Shown: positions 1 to 11,750 of the stretch, piece after piece
How positions within the stretch are numbered: the first letter of the stretch is position 1
Layout: every line of letters starts with the position of its first letter
Origin: Hormiphora californensis
Taxonomy: Eukaryota > Ctenophora > Tentaculata > Cydippida > Pleurobrachiidae
Direction: 5' to 3'
Assembly (NCBI GenBank): GCA_020137815.1
Contig: CM035355.1
Coordinates: forward strand, 4,202,520-4,266,519
DNA length: 64,000 bases
Made by a program: the position numbers and the translations under genes
Notes under the pieces: model-generated
Told to the model about the DNA's origin: nothing
Databases searched by the model: none
Seen by the model: only the letters and a program-made list of their open reading frames with translations

Positions 1-955
1 CTGTCGTTCCTCTCAAATATCAGTGTGGTCGTCCCTCTCACACACACACGGACAGTTGTTCTATGTGTCTGTACTCTGTGTTATTGTGAACAATAATATA
101 GTGGCCACGTGTTGTGTTTGTAGGTTGTAGTACAACCTGTGCAGTGTCCAGTGACTTGTTTTAGGTCCCACAAGTTTATAAATAACCTTTTCCCTCTGCT
201 CAGCCTTGTTGTAGCTGTAGGTTCACCATGATTTCTCATCTCCTGAGGCAAGACAATTGCTGTACTTGGTCGCTAGCTGATACCATATGTCGCTAAACTT
301 TGTTGTTATACAACCAGCTAAATCATTTAGTAAATGTCTGTCTGGCGCCGCACACCCCATCTGAACGCACTGAATCAAATCGTGGTCTGGCGGTGCCGAA
401 CGTGGCGCCAGACAGCTAAAATAAAACAATAAGCTGCTAAACGTCGCTTTTCAAAGCTATTGTCCTAGGCGGTGTCTCCCCGACCCCATTGCTACCTGTT
501 TCAATAATGCTAAATGTACTTTAAAATATTTGCTGTTCATGTTACGTCCGGTGTCTCACAAAAGACTGTGCAGCCTCTCCAAAAACCCGATTAGAATTGT
601 TGAACAAGGGTAGAGATCCCTCGAGAGCCAGAGAGGGTCGAACAAGGCAGGGGTCCGGCGTCTCTCCCTGATGGTTGGTTTGTCAGATGGTACCTTGTTC
701 ACACACGTATAGTCTGAAATGTTCACTCAACTGCATCGATCAGAATTCAGTCATGTTGTCAAATCCAGAGGGGAGCATAACGCGCGCTCGCACGTGCGGC
801 TACACACAAACTGTGTGTGTGAGTGCGGGAGATAAAATCTCCCCTTTTCTCTCCCTGTTTCGTTACCGTCGTTTCATATTTCTTGTGTGTCTTGAATTTG
901 GGCACGTCGCGCCCCCCATGTTCGCGCGCCCGTAGGGCGATCCCCTCCTACGGGG

Positions 956-976
956 CTTGCCTGCTTCGCAGGCAAG
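956..976. repeat. perfect 9-bp stem hairpin
   Basis: CTTGCCTGC, a 3-nt TTC loop, then GCAGGCAAG. It follows a GC-rich stretch with a second partial inverted repeat around CCGTAGG/CCTACGG. Function unknown. Confidence 0.7.
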
Positions 977-2089
977 TCTTGAATCTGATTGAATATCAGC
1001 CTCGTATGCCGTTTAGATGCCACATCGGATGTGACAACCGGTTCCAGGTTCAAATCCAGGTATGAATATGAGATTCCTCTCTCAGTTCCCTAAATCCTAA
1101 TTCCCACGTATAGAGGTTCTCTTGCCCGGTATAATGGTGCATCAGTTGGTGTCTAAATCTTCATAATACGGGCCTCTTAGGACATGATGTGACATGTTTA
1201 AATTGATCTCTAGTCCGGTGCGGCGTCCCTCAGCACTTAGGTCTCGGCTAGGAAGGGAGTGCTAGCTAGTTTCAACCCTAATTTGGGGGAAGGGAGGGTT
1301 AGCTTCCACTCCTTCTGGGGAAGGGAGGGTTTGCCAGCTCCTCCCAGCTAATGTTACTACCCAGCGTGCACCCATTTCCTAGGATTCACCTTTTGTAAAC
1401 CACACCATTACCATGATCTGCCATTAGTTATTACCATTATCACATCTCAGCTCTCTCTTTCTGTCTCACTATTATTACACACCGATATCTTTCGCTCTCC
1501 CTCTGAGCATTGCCAATAGTTCAGACTTACTTGCCGACCTGTTTCCACAGTCCATTTCCGGCTTGTCAGATCCTTTTCAAACCATGCAGTTTTCTCTGAA
1601 CACCCATAAATCTGATCTATAGCTCGCTATGATCTAGAGTCCCCCTCTTTCTATCTGATCACACCACCACGTTCTCGTTACGTGTTCTCACCGCTCTGTC
1701 AATAAGTTTCATTACTCAGTGGTAGGGGCACGTCATACCTAGATGTTATAAATCACTCTCCCTCGGTATAAGCAGATGATCGTCTTCGTCTATCTTTCTC
1801 TCTTTCTCTCTGCGACTTATGTTATTATCCCTCCTCTCTCTCTCTCTCACTATCCCTCTATCGCTATCTCTCAGTCTCAGAGTGTGCAAGTAATTGTGAT
1901 CATGATAATGTCAGTGTTGCCCACTCTGTACCACCACTGAACAGTTCCTTTGCCCCCCCCCTCTCTCGTCCCTGGAACAGCTGCTCCTAGTTGACACCTC
2001 CCACCGTAGTATAATAAACACATGATAAATGAGGGAATGTGATGGAACTCTATCTTTTTTCTTCTGATGGTTCAGGCGGAAGTCATCCT

Positions 2090-2120
<31 letters not shown>

Positions 2121-2169
2121 CATCTCTCCCTCTTCCTCGCTTCCGTCCAACTTATCCCTCTCCTCGATC

Positions 2170-2269
2170 NNNNNNNNNNNNNNNNNNNNNNNNNNNNNNN
2201 NNNNNNNNNNNNNNNNNNNNNNNNNNNNNNNNNNNNNNNNNNNNNNNNNNNNNNNNNNNNNNNNNNNNN
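2170..2269. other. assembly gap of 100 N
   Basis: Exactly 100 Ns, the usual placeholder for a scaffold gap of unknown length. It lies directly after a CT-rich tract, so a long microsatellite probably broke the assembly here. Confidence 0.99.
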
Positions 2270-2574
2270 TGAAACCCCGCGGTTTTTGTTTCCTTTCACC
2301 GCATTTCGCATATATATCCAGTACATTTCACTCTAAAACATTGCAGCTGAACTAGCCTGGTACTATAGTGCTCCTTCATAAATACAGCCATTGCTCCTTC
2401 ATAAATACAACTGCACACTCTTGCAAGCGCTATATATACACACAGGAACAATCCATCATCCCGCTCCCACTCACATACACACTAAATTGAAACTAAAAGC
2501 TAAAAGCCACTCTAACCAGCTCCCATACCGCTCCCTCTTTACGGGGTTGGTCCCCAGCTCTGCTTTATATACAC

Positions 2575-2690
2575 ATCAGGAACCGACCGAATCAGGAAAT
2601 ACTGGTCCCTGATTGGCTGATAACCAGTCAGGGGAACTAAAAAAAGGGGAGTTCTGATTGGTTGTTTACTTGTTTCGGTCGGTTCCTGAT
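2575..2690. mobile_element. MITE-like element with 17-bp inverted ends
   Basis: The ends ATCAGGAACCGACCGAA and TTCGGTCGGTTCCTGAT are exact reverse complements. ATACAC lies immediately outside both ends and may be a 6-bp target duplication, although both flanks are AC-rich. The interior carries CTGATTGG and CTGATTGGTTG (inverted CCAAT) motifs. Related sequence in the opposite orientation lies at about 24119-24210 and 45686-45762. Non-autonomous; no coding capacity. Confidence 0.7.
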
Positions 2691-3547
2691 ATACACACAC
2701 ATCGTGACTGCTGGAAATGTTACAATCTTGCAAAGTACCAATATTCCTGTTTGCTGAGCGAATATAAACCACAATGTACACATGCTGCGTTGTATATACA
2801 TTGTACCAATATATTGTATTGCTGTTTACTTGTACAATGAATTATATAGCTGTAACTGTTCTGGCAAGGGTGCTGGGTGCCTTTTTGTCAGACGCAAAAT
2901 CTGGAACCAGCTGTTAATTGGCCTCTGTTTTAATCAAATTTTTACCCTGTTCCCCAATTCCTTTATCCCAACTCCTATCCCAACCCCCTCTCCCATATCT
3001 TTACCCCTCTCTCTCTCCCTCTCACTCTCTCTCCCCCTCTCACTCTCTCTCCCCTTCTCTCTTATTTCTATATCACGTATCTCACATAATTATTGCCATA
3101 TCGCCGTGCAACTGCAGCTTCCACATGTCCCCTTCATAAAAAGTGAAAATGCTATTATAATAAGGGATCGAGCTATGACAACATCTTTATTTGAATCAAT
3201 TTGATTTCAATTTCATTATTTATTCCTAAAAAGTGGGTTGGTTGGTATATCACGCGCTGTTCTGATCCACTATCAGAGTAGTATATCTACTAGATAATAT
3301 CTATATCTACTAGATAATATCTAACCTTTTAGCATTGATGTGATATAGCTTTGTTCCTTTTCATTTTACATTACTCTCTGGACTGTATATCTGATCGGGT
3401 TATGATGAGGTTTTACACAATGGCCATCAGTTTGAGTGCATTTAAGTGAACACCGACTTCGGTAGTGGTGGTTATTGGACATCTAGTTTCTTAGTTTCTT
3501 ACTGGGTGGAACTCGAGACTTGAGTCAATGTCGAAGTTGTCTTTGAC

Positions 3548-4036
3548 TTTCTTTCTCTCACTCTCTCTCTCTATCCCTCTCTCTCCCTCTCTCTCCCTCC
3601 CTCCCTCTCTCTCCCTCTCTCCCCTCACGAACTTTTATACAATGGAAGCTATGACGGTTTCTGCATTTCCTCGCGGTGATTGTAATAAATTCCAATGATG
3701 GTGAGAGAGAGAGAGAGAGAGAAAAAGACACTCGAATAGAAAGTTAGAGATTTACGATATTTTTGTCACGTCTTCCTATATTTCTACCGCTTGGTATTTT
3801 GACTGAAACACACTTTTGGGTCACCATGGGAATTTGTCTAGCACGAGCGAGACACCTTTTAGGTGATCTGTCTAAAACGGTGGGAAAGTTAGACAAGTAG
3901 GGATTGGTACCGCATGCAGTGAAATTGCCTCTTAGCTTTAGCCCCCCCCCCCTCCGTTCTGGCTCAAGTATGACAGATTGGAACCCGAAAAGTTTCGTGA
4001 CACATCCCATCATATATAAATGATTGGGGAGAGAGT

Positions 4037-4079
<43 letters not shown>

Positions 4080-4240
4080 AAAGAGAGAGCGAGAGAGAGA
4101 GAGAGACTAAGCGATTGAGAGAAAGACTTGCTATCTGAGAGGTGCAAGTTTGGTCACAGACAGAGGGATAAAGAAACTGAGAAGAGAGCTGAAGAACGAG
4201 AGAGAGAGAGAGAGAAATTGAGAGAAATTCAAAGAGAATA
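3548..4240. repeat. interrupted (CT)n/(GA)n microsatellites
   Basis: A CT-rich tract at about 3548-3625, then GA tracts at about 3703-3723, 4028-4115 and 4198-4215. The strand bias switches within 100 bases, so CT and GA tracts face each other and could pair. Open frames here translate to Ser-Leu or Arg-Glu repeats and are not genes. Confidence 0.8.
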
Positions 4241-5228
4241 TGAGGGAGATTTAAAGAGAAGCAGGATCGCAACATCCCACGTGACCAGGTGAGGTGATCA
4301 CGTGACTGGGTAGGTATAAAGAGTTCCCTTTTATCCCAAACTAGGCATTTTAGCGCATCGTGTCGCATTCTAATTAGCCCATATATGGGCCGTGCATCCC
4401 CCAGCATCCCTCTCGGCTGTCAACTACCCCCCCCCCCCTCTCCACCATTCTAACTCACGCGTCCTCCCGTGTGTTTTACTGTTTATAGTTTCCCATACGG
4501 GATGTTACAATCGGGATCTTATCACACACTGTCCTGTATTGAACGTCTGCCTGAAGTTGTTTAGATTGTTTGGGTGGTGGTAGTGGTAGTGACTAGTGGT
4601 AGAGAGTGGTCGAGTGAGAGGGGGAGAGGGAGGGAGAGAGAGTGAGGACATTGGAGGCAGCAACATAGAGAGTAAAAAGGCAATAACTGCTACCGATATT
4701 ATCACTACAGCAGCTGTGTGTGGAACACACTACTGAAAGAGAACCTTCTTTTGTTAAAGCGGCATTGTCCCCTCCTCCCCTTGGCCTTACCCCTTGTTAT
4801 AGCTTGTCAAATTTCCATTCTTCTTTTTTCTATCTTTTTTGCAATGATAACTAATATCTTTACTATCATTTGACTATCCTTTAAGTTTGGGCGGGAAGTA
4901 AAGTGTTACATACGATATAACACAGATGGTCGCCGCGGGACTAGTACAATTTTCAGTCGTACTCGGATAGGGTTACAAGAGGGGACCCCTGTACTCAGAG
5001 CCTCCCTGCGACAGCAGAGGGAGAGATAGAGAGAGAAAGAGGGAGATAGATAGGGAGAGAGAGAGGGCCAGCTATTACGTTTCACATATAATCTGGTTTC
5101 GTCTGAGTTGATATATACATTGCGCTCCTCCTTTACCTGTTCGTTGTGTGTGTGTGACCTGTGTTCTAAGAATAATCTACATCAAGAAGTGATATACTAC
5201 ATCATCGAGATCTTCTCTAAAGTTAACT

Positions 5229-5630
5229 ATGCCGCAACCAAAAGAATTAAAGGTAGGTTGACTGAGAGGTGTTAGTGACTTGGTTCATTGGAATTATAGA
5301 ATAGAGGAATCCTGTCATACTGGTACATTAGTGAAATGAGATTCGTGCATGACACGTTGGGTGCTCCAACTGTGTCAATGTCAGCATTATTCCCAGGACC
5401 TACTTTGATCCCAATTGGGCTATTACACTGGAGGGGGTGTACCCCTTTTCATTCAGTACGTGGAGGGGGTGTACCTTTTTGGGGCTCATGACAATGGTGT
5501 AATGTCAGTACATTCTGACAGCTCCCTATTATACTTCTGTCACTCTACGTAATCGTGTACCCAATCTCTTTCTCATCATCTGGGGGGTCCCCCCGGGGAG
5601 GGAGGAAAGGGAGAAGTAAAAGGGAAACAC

Positions 5631-5718
<88 letters not shown>

Positions 5719-5883
5719 AGAAGACGACATCTACATGTTGTTTTTGCAGTAAAAACAAACATAAACCTCTCTCCCACACATCTGGTTTTTCTCACTTTCC
5801 TTAGTGCACTACACGTTTGCTCAATTTATTGCTACTCACATCGCCATGAGTCACCGCAGATCAAAGATGATACATCAACAGAA

Positions 5884-5955
<72 letters not shown>

Positions 5956-6235
5956 CTTGGGTAACAGCCCCTAAGGGGTGCGAACACACACGCAGATGGT
6001 ATGGGGTCTTTGATTAAGGGCTTTAAGGGACAGGGAGAGAGAAAAGGCAAGCATCTTGCTAATTCTCTTTAACACGTTTCTCTCTCTCTCCCTCTCTTTC
6101 TCTCCCTCCCTTTCTCTCTCTCGCTCTCTCTCACTTTTAAAGCTCGACCCACGTGACAGGCTCAAAGAATGAGAGAACTGTCACACAAAGCAAACTATCA
6201 ACCCATTTACATTTTTTGTCGCCGAGTTAAATCTA

Positions 6236-6304
<69 letters not shown>

Positions 6305-6360
6305 TCTCGTCTCCTCTCTCTCTCTCTCTCTCTATATCTCTCTCTCTCTCTCTCTCCTCT

Positions 6361-6415
<55 letters not shown>

Positions 6416-9151
6416 TCTCTCTTTCTCCTTCTCTCTCTCTCCCTCCCTCTCTCCAAACCACACGTCCTCCCTCTCAGCTGATTTGTTGGATTCCGGACCT
6501 CCTTCACCATTCAGGTTTGGTGCAAGGCAAAGTGTGCCCTATATCACGTGCTCTATAACCCCCGGCTGTAATGAGGGGAGGGATTTTATATTTTAGTCGC
6601 ATGCTCACTAGCTCAGCTGCTCCGCTGATCATCAGTATCATATCGCCTCTCTCTCTCTATCTTTTTTACTATCTATCTTTTTTTCTGTTTTTACCATCTA
6701 ACTCCCTCTGTATTTTTACTATTTACTTATCCTCTGGTTGTCTTGACCAGCTGGTGTCCACTGAGTTGCCAGGGTGATAGCCACTTTTGAGTGGTGGGAG
6801 TGGTGGATAGAAAGAGAAGTGGAGAGATAGAGAGAGATAGATAAGGGGTGTAGGGCGAGCTATTATTCCCAACTAGGCGAGTGTTCCGAACAGGTGTCCT
6901 TTTTCTCTCTGCCCCTCTTTCTCTATTTGTCTCCCTCTCTCTGTCCCTTCTTTTCTGTTTCTATATCGCTCTCATTCTCTTTCTCGCTCCCTCTTTTAAG
7001 ATGCAATGTCTCTTTAATTCTTTACCGTTTTGTCTGTGTTATACTATATGATCGTTTTTCAATACCCTCTTTCTATTGGCTGAATATAAAACCACTATGG
7101 GCATTTATTGTAAGGCAAATTGGGTACTTGCTACATGACTTGACCGCCCAGGAAGAAAGGGGAGTTTAGTCTAACATCTTTAAAAAGGGGGAGTTTATTA
7201 GAGTCTAATATCTTTAAAAGGGGAGTTTATTAGTCTAATATTAGGCTGTCCAGTATTGATTGTCGTTGGGCTTTTATCGAAAAATGGTTTGAGATAGAGC
7301 AAAATGGACTTCACCACCGTTTTTCTCATGCGATTTTAGATCGTAATATGATGCCTGATACTGGTATTTGGTTGTTCTCGGTTCCCACCAGGCTATTTCC
7401 TCTACGCCACTCTTTTTGCTGCTGCACGGGGTTACCAATGTTTTTTAAATGCTGCTGGAAGAAAATTGGTACGGTTTCTTCAGCTCCCGTAGTGCTCAAT
7501 CGATAGACAATCGTCTAAGGATGAGATATGTATGCGATTTGGGTCTCTAAGTGTTCACTTATAACCTCTAGAACAGTAAATGTATCATGAAAAAGCGAAA
7601 AAGTGCATACAAAAACTGGCCCGTTTTTGAAAACGTCAATTAGTCACTTTAAAAGTCAACCAATCACATAATTGGCTTCACAACGTCTTAGAGCTTACTT
7701 AGAACTATCTTTTACTGCAGAGTTTTTTATTACAAGTCAATCCTGATGAGACCCGGAAGTAAAAGTTTCTAATTTTTACCAAAACTTTTTGGAGGCACAT
7801 TGCTCAGTGAAAAATAAAGATAGGATATTTTATTACATCTTAAACGATAGATAATTGTCCAATGAACAAGCTTGATGCAACAAAACATCACTCAGGTACC
7901 ATTTTTAAGAAGTACAGCAGTTTTGGTGCTAAAACTCGAAAATCGCGATTTTTCATATGCAGCGTGAACAAGAGTGGGGTAGAGAAAATAGCCTGCTGGG
8001 AACCAAGAACAAGCACATACCGATACCGGGCATCTTATTCCGATCCAAAATCGCATGAGAAAAACGGTGGTGACGTCCATTTTGCTCTATCTCAAACCAT
8101 TGTCTCATAAAAGCCCAACGACAATCAATACTGGACAGCCTAATATCTTTAAAGGGGTATTTTAAACTACTTGGTAATTCTTTCAACTAAAAAATAAGTA
8201 CTATTTTCTTTTTCAATTTTATATTCATGATATTGCGATCTTATTTATTTCTCTCTCTCTCTCCACCATTTTGCGTGGTATCCAAAATGCTGTTAGCTTG
8301 TTCGGTCCCCTACAAATTAACTGCAGCCAGCTTGCATCTCTCGTATATATCAATGCTGTGTGAACACGATATATTACCGTCGGACCCCGATTTACCGGGA
8401 TGCTTGGGGGAAAGGGTTTGCCCGGTAAATCGGGGTACCGGGTATATCGGGGTCCGAATGTATTCTCTATCGCTCCCTCTGAGTATCGCTGTGTGATAAA
8501 AGAAGATATAATATTATTTTTAGTATCAAAGCTGCTTTACCACAAATCAACTAGCATCCGCACCTTTCTTCCCCTATCTGTTTCTTCCCCTACTCTCTTT
8601 CTTCCCCTTTCTCTTTCCCAATCTGCCCACCTCCTCCTCCCTAATCCCTATCTTCCCCTCCCTCTCCCCCACCACATTGATGATATTTGTTAAGCTGCTC
8701 CACCCTCCCTCAGTAGTAGTACCCCCATGATCTAACACCCCACTCCTCCTCTCCAGAATATGATTTCCCCATGGGGCTTTATGGTACCCCAAGTGATGCC
8801 TCTCTCCTTCACCCCCACTGCTGTCATGATATCAGATGTACCAGCTTCCGGTGGACGGAGGAAAGACAAATCAGACAAACTTGAGGTAAGTTAAACTGAA
8901 AAACTCGTCAAAGAAAATTGAATAACTGGGGGTAAGTTTGCCTAGCTAGACTGTGTTTCGCGCGCCCCGCGAGGGTTAGAACATAACAAGGGTAAGTTTG
9001 GTAGTTTTCTTTATCTTTATGTTCGTCAAAGTATTCTGAATATTTATTTTATGTTTCGGCGATTTATTGCCAACAAAGTAGAAAAGGAGGGAGAGTGAGA
9101 GAGAGAGAGTGAGAGAGAGAGAGAGAGAGTGAGAGAGAGAGAGAGAGAGAT

Positions 9152-9202
<51 letters not shown>

Positions 9203-11673
9203 GAAAGGGGAGAGAGAGAGAACTAGCTAATACAGCTACATGTTGGTCCTTGCAATCTTCCCTAATATAGATTCCTATTAGAACCACCTTTCTCATTCTC
9301 CTAGTTGACTTCTCTCTCCCTCGATTCTCTCAATATCTCTCCCTCTCCTTTATTCTCTCAATCTTTTTATCTCCCCCCCAATAATCTACTAGAAACAAAA
9401 ATCGTTTATTTTAACAATCTACCTCTAATTTAAGACAGCCCACGTACAGAAAAAGCTATACCTATTTATGAAACTTATATTCCCTGTTTTACACTGGTAA
9501 CGAAGTAAACCCTTGGTTATTACTTATTTTGTAACCAACGTTTTAGAATAGTTCCCCCTCCTCCTTATTTTATAGCCCCCCCCCCTCCCTCCAGGTATGC
9601 CGGGAATATCAGAGATCCCAGTGTCCCCGAGGTAACGATGAATGCAAGTACGCCCACCCTGAGGCCCACATCCATCCTGACCCTAACGATAATATGGTCA
9701 CTGTCTGTATGGACTTTATGAAGGTACGTGTAACCGCAGTCAGTGCCTGAACCCTCTCACCCCCAATCTCTTTGATTCTCATAACACCTCTCTAACACCC
9801 ACCTTATCTCTCTCTAACACCCACCTCTCTAACACCTTCTCTCTCTCTAACACCCACCTCTCTGTCGCCCAATCTCTTCCATTCTCTAACACCCACCTCT
9901 CTAACACCTTCCTCTCTAACACCTTCTCTCTCTAACACCTTCCTCTCTGTTATAGGAGCGTTGCGAGCGAGAAACCTGCCGGTATTTCCACCCTCCACCT
10001 CATCTTCAAGCGAAGGTCAAAGCCAATCAGCTTAACGCCTCAAGTCTAATGGCTGCCGCGGCTCAAAGCCACGCTCTTGCCCTGGTACGGTCCCCTAGTT
10101 GGAGCGCCACATGCTATATCATTTAAATATCCAGCTCTTAACCTTCTTCTTGTTCTTAGTTGTCGGATTTTTTGAAGTTGTCACCCCAAACTCATGCGTT
10201 TGTGATATTTTTGACGTGTATGCACCAAACTTTATAAAACATTATAGTCGCGCTTGAGAAAGGGGAGACAACTTCAAATATATCCGACTTTACCCTGTGT
10301 AGTACGATACATGCTCTACAACACTACTACACTGCTCTATACTATAAACTGACGCGCCGCCCGCGCTGCCTCTAAACGAGCAGCTGTTGCAAAGCTGCGC
10401 AGCTTTAACACATTTAACACACTCTCATGTGTAACAAGGGTTTTACATTCTGCCGTGACCCACACCTTTTTACATGGCTGTTACGTTTTTTAAAACGTCT
10501 CTAGATAGGATAAATACCAGCGTATCTCTTTCACAGATATCCCAAAGATATGTCAGAGAGAGATACGCTGTAGTTGTATAGAAGTTGTATAAAAGTTATT
10601 CAATACCTGCAGACGTATAGAAAGGACTAATACCTGTCCTTGCTATATGATTTATTGCAGTCAGTCAATACAGCTTGTAGAGGACAAGGTGGGACCCCCT
10701 CCTTGCCCTTTCTCAACTCTTAGAGGGCAAGAACACCCCCTGCACCTTGCCCCCTCCCTATCACATGATGGGGGGCAAGGAGTTCCTAGGAACCCCTCCC
10801 CTCCCTACAAGTCAGCTGTTATAGGGACTAATAGGGCTTGTAGGGAGGGGAGTACCTACTACCTATATAAGCTGTTACTACTACTACAGTTCTAGTACTA
10901 GTAGTAGTCCCTATATAAGCTGTTAGATGGAAAGGACACCCCTCTCCCTGCCATCTCAACAGGACACTATATAAGCTCCTTGCCCCTTCCTATCACCTGT
11001 TAGGGGGCAAGTAGTCCCTATACCTAAGCTGTTACTACTACTACAGGTACTAGTAGTAGTAGTAGTAGTCCCTATACCTAAGCTGTTACTACTACTACAG
11101 TACTAGTAGTAGTATACCTAAGCTGTTATATGCTATGTAGCTGTTTCACCTCAGGGAGGGACGTCAGGTGGAACGCCCAGCGCCGCAGCAGCAGCAGCAG
11201 CCCCGCCCCCTCCAGCTGCTGTATCAACCTCTACCAGCCACCTGCTGCCTACCTCCTACGCCGGGGCCGCTGCCGTCGCTGGATACTACCCTGCCGCTCC
11301 AACCCACCACCACCACACCGCGGGGATGATCCACCCGAACCCGGCCATGGCCCTTGGACCCGCCTCCCTGGGTGGTCTAGGAGCTGCTGGACAGTTCCAC
11401 CAGTCACAACTTGCTGGAATGATGCACCCCGGAGCTGCAGGAATGTACGACCCAGCGACCGCGGCAGCAGCTATGGCGGCGGCGGCGGCCCACCATCATT
11501 CAGCTGGATCGCTTGCAGCTGCTCTGCCGAAAGACCCACTGGCAAGATCTACTGTGTTGGCGCAAATGGCCGCAGAAAAAGCTGTTCTTACTAACAGAAA
11601 GCGCAAATTAATGGACTCTATGGTAGGTGCAAGATGCAGTACTATGGGCCGTCAGTAACATCTCTCTCTCTCG

Positions 11674-11750
<77 letters not shown>

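Larger units (their letters stand above)
1..5228. other. non-coding 5' flank of the muscleblind-like gene
   Basis: No supported gene. It holds a short perfect hairpin (956-976), the 100-base assembly gap, a small terminal-inverted-repeat element (2575-2690), CT-rich stretches (about 3004-3060 and 3548-3625), GA tracts (about 3703-3723 and 4028-4115) and poly-C runs. All open frames are short and either low-complexity Ser/Leu or Arg/Glu repeats from the dinucleotide tracts or have no splice context. The region just before 5229 presumably holds the promoter and 5' UTR of the muscleblind-like gene. A TATA-like stretch lies near 5110, but that is only a suggestion. Confidence 0.6.

Noticed and set aside
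985-1070. Possible tRNA, from GGTTCAAATCC
   Set aside because: The T-loop-like string is present, but no acceptor stem, D arm or anticodon arm can be drawn with matching spacing. At most an old SINE fragment.
5529-6558. Open frames of Ser-Leu and Arg-Glu repeats
   Set aside because: Direct translation of (CT)n/(GA)n microsatellites; the same artefact recurs at 4000, 9100, 42850 and 61900.
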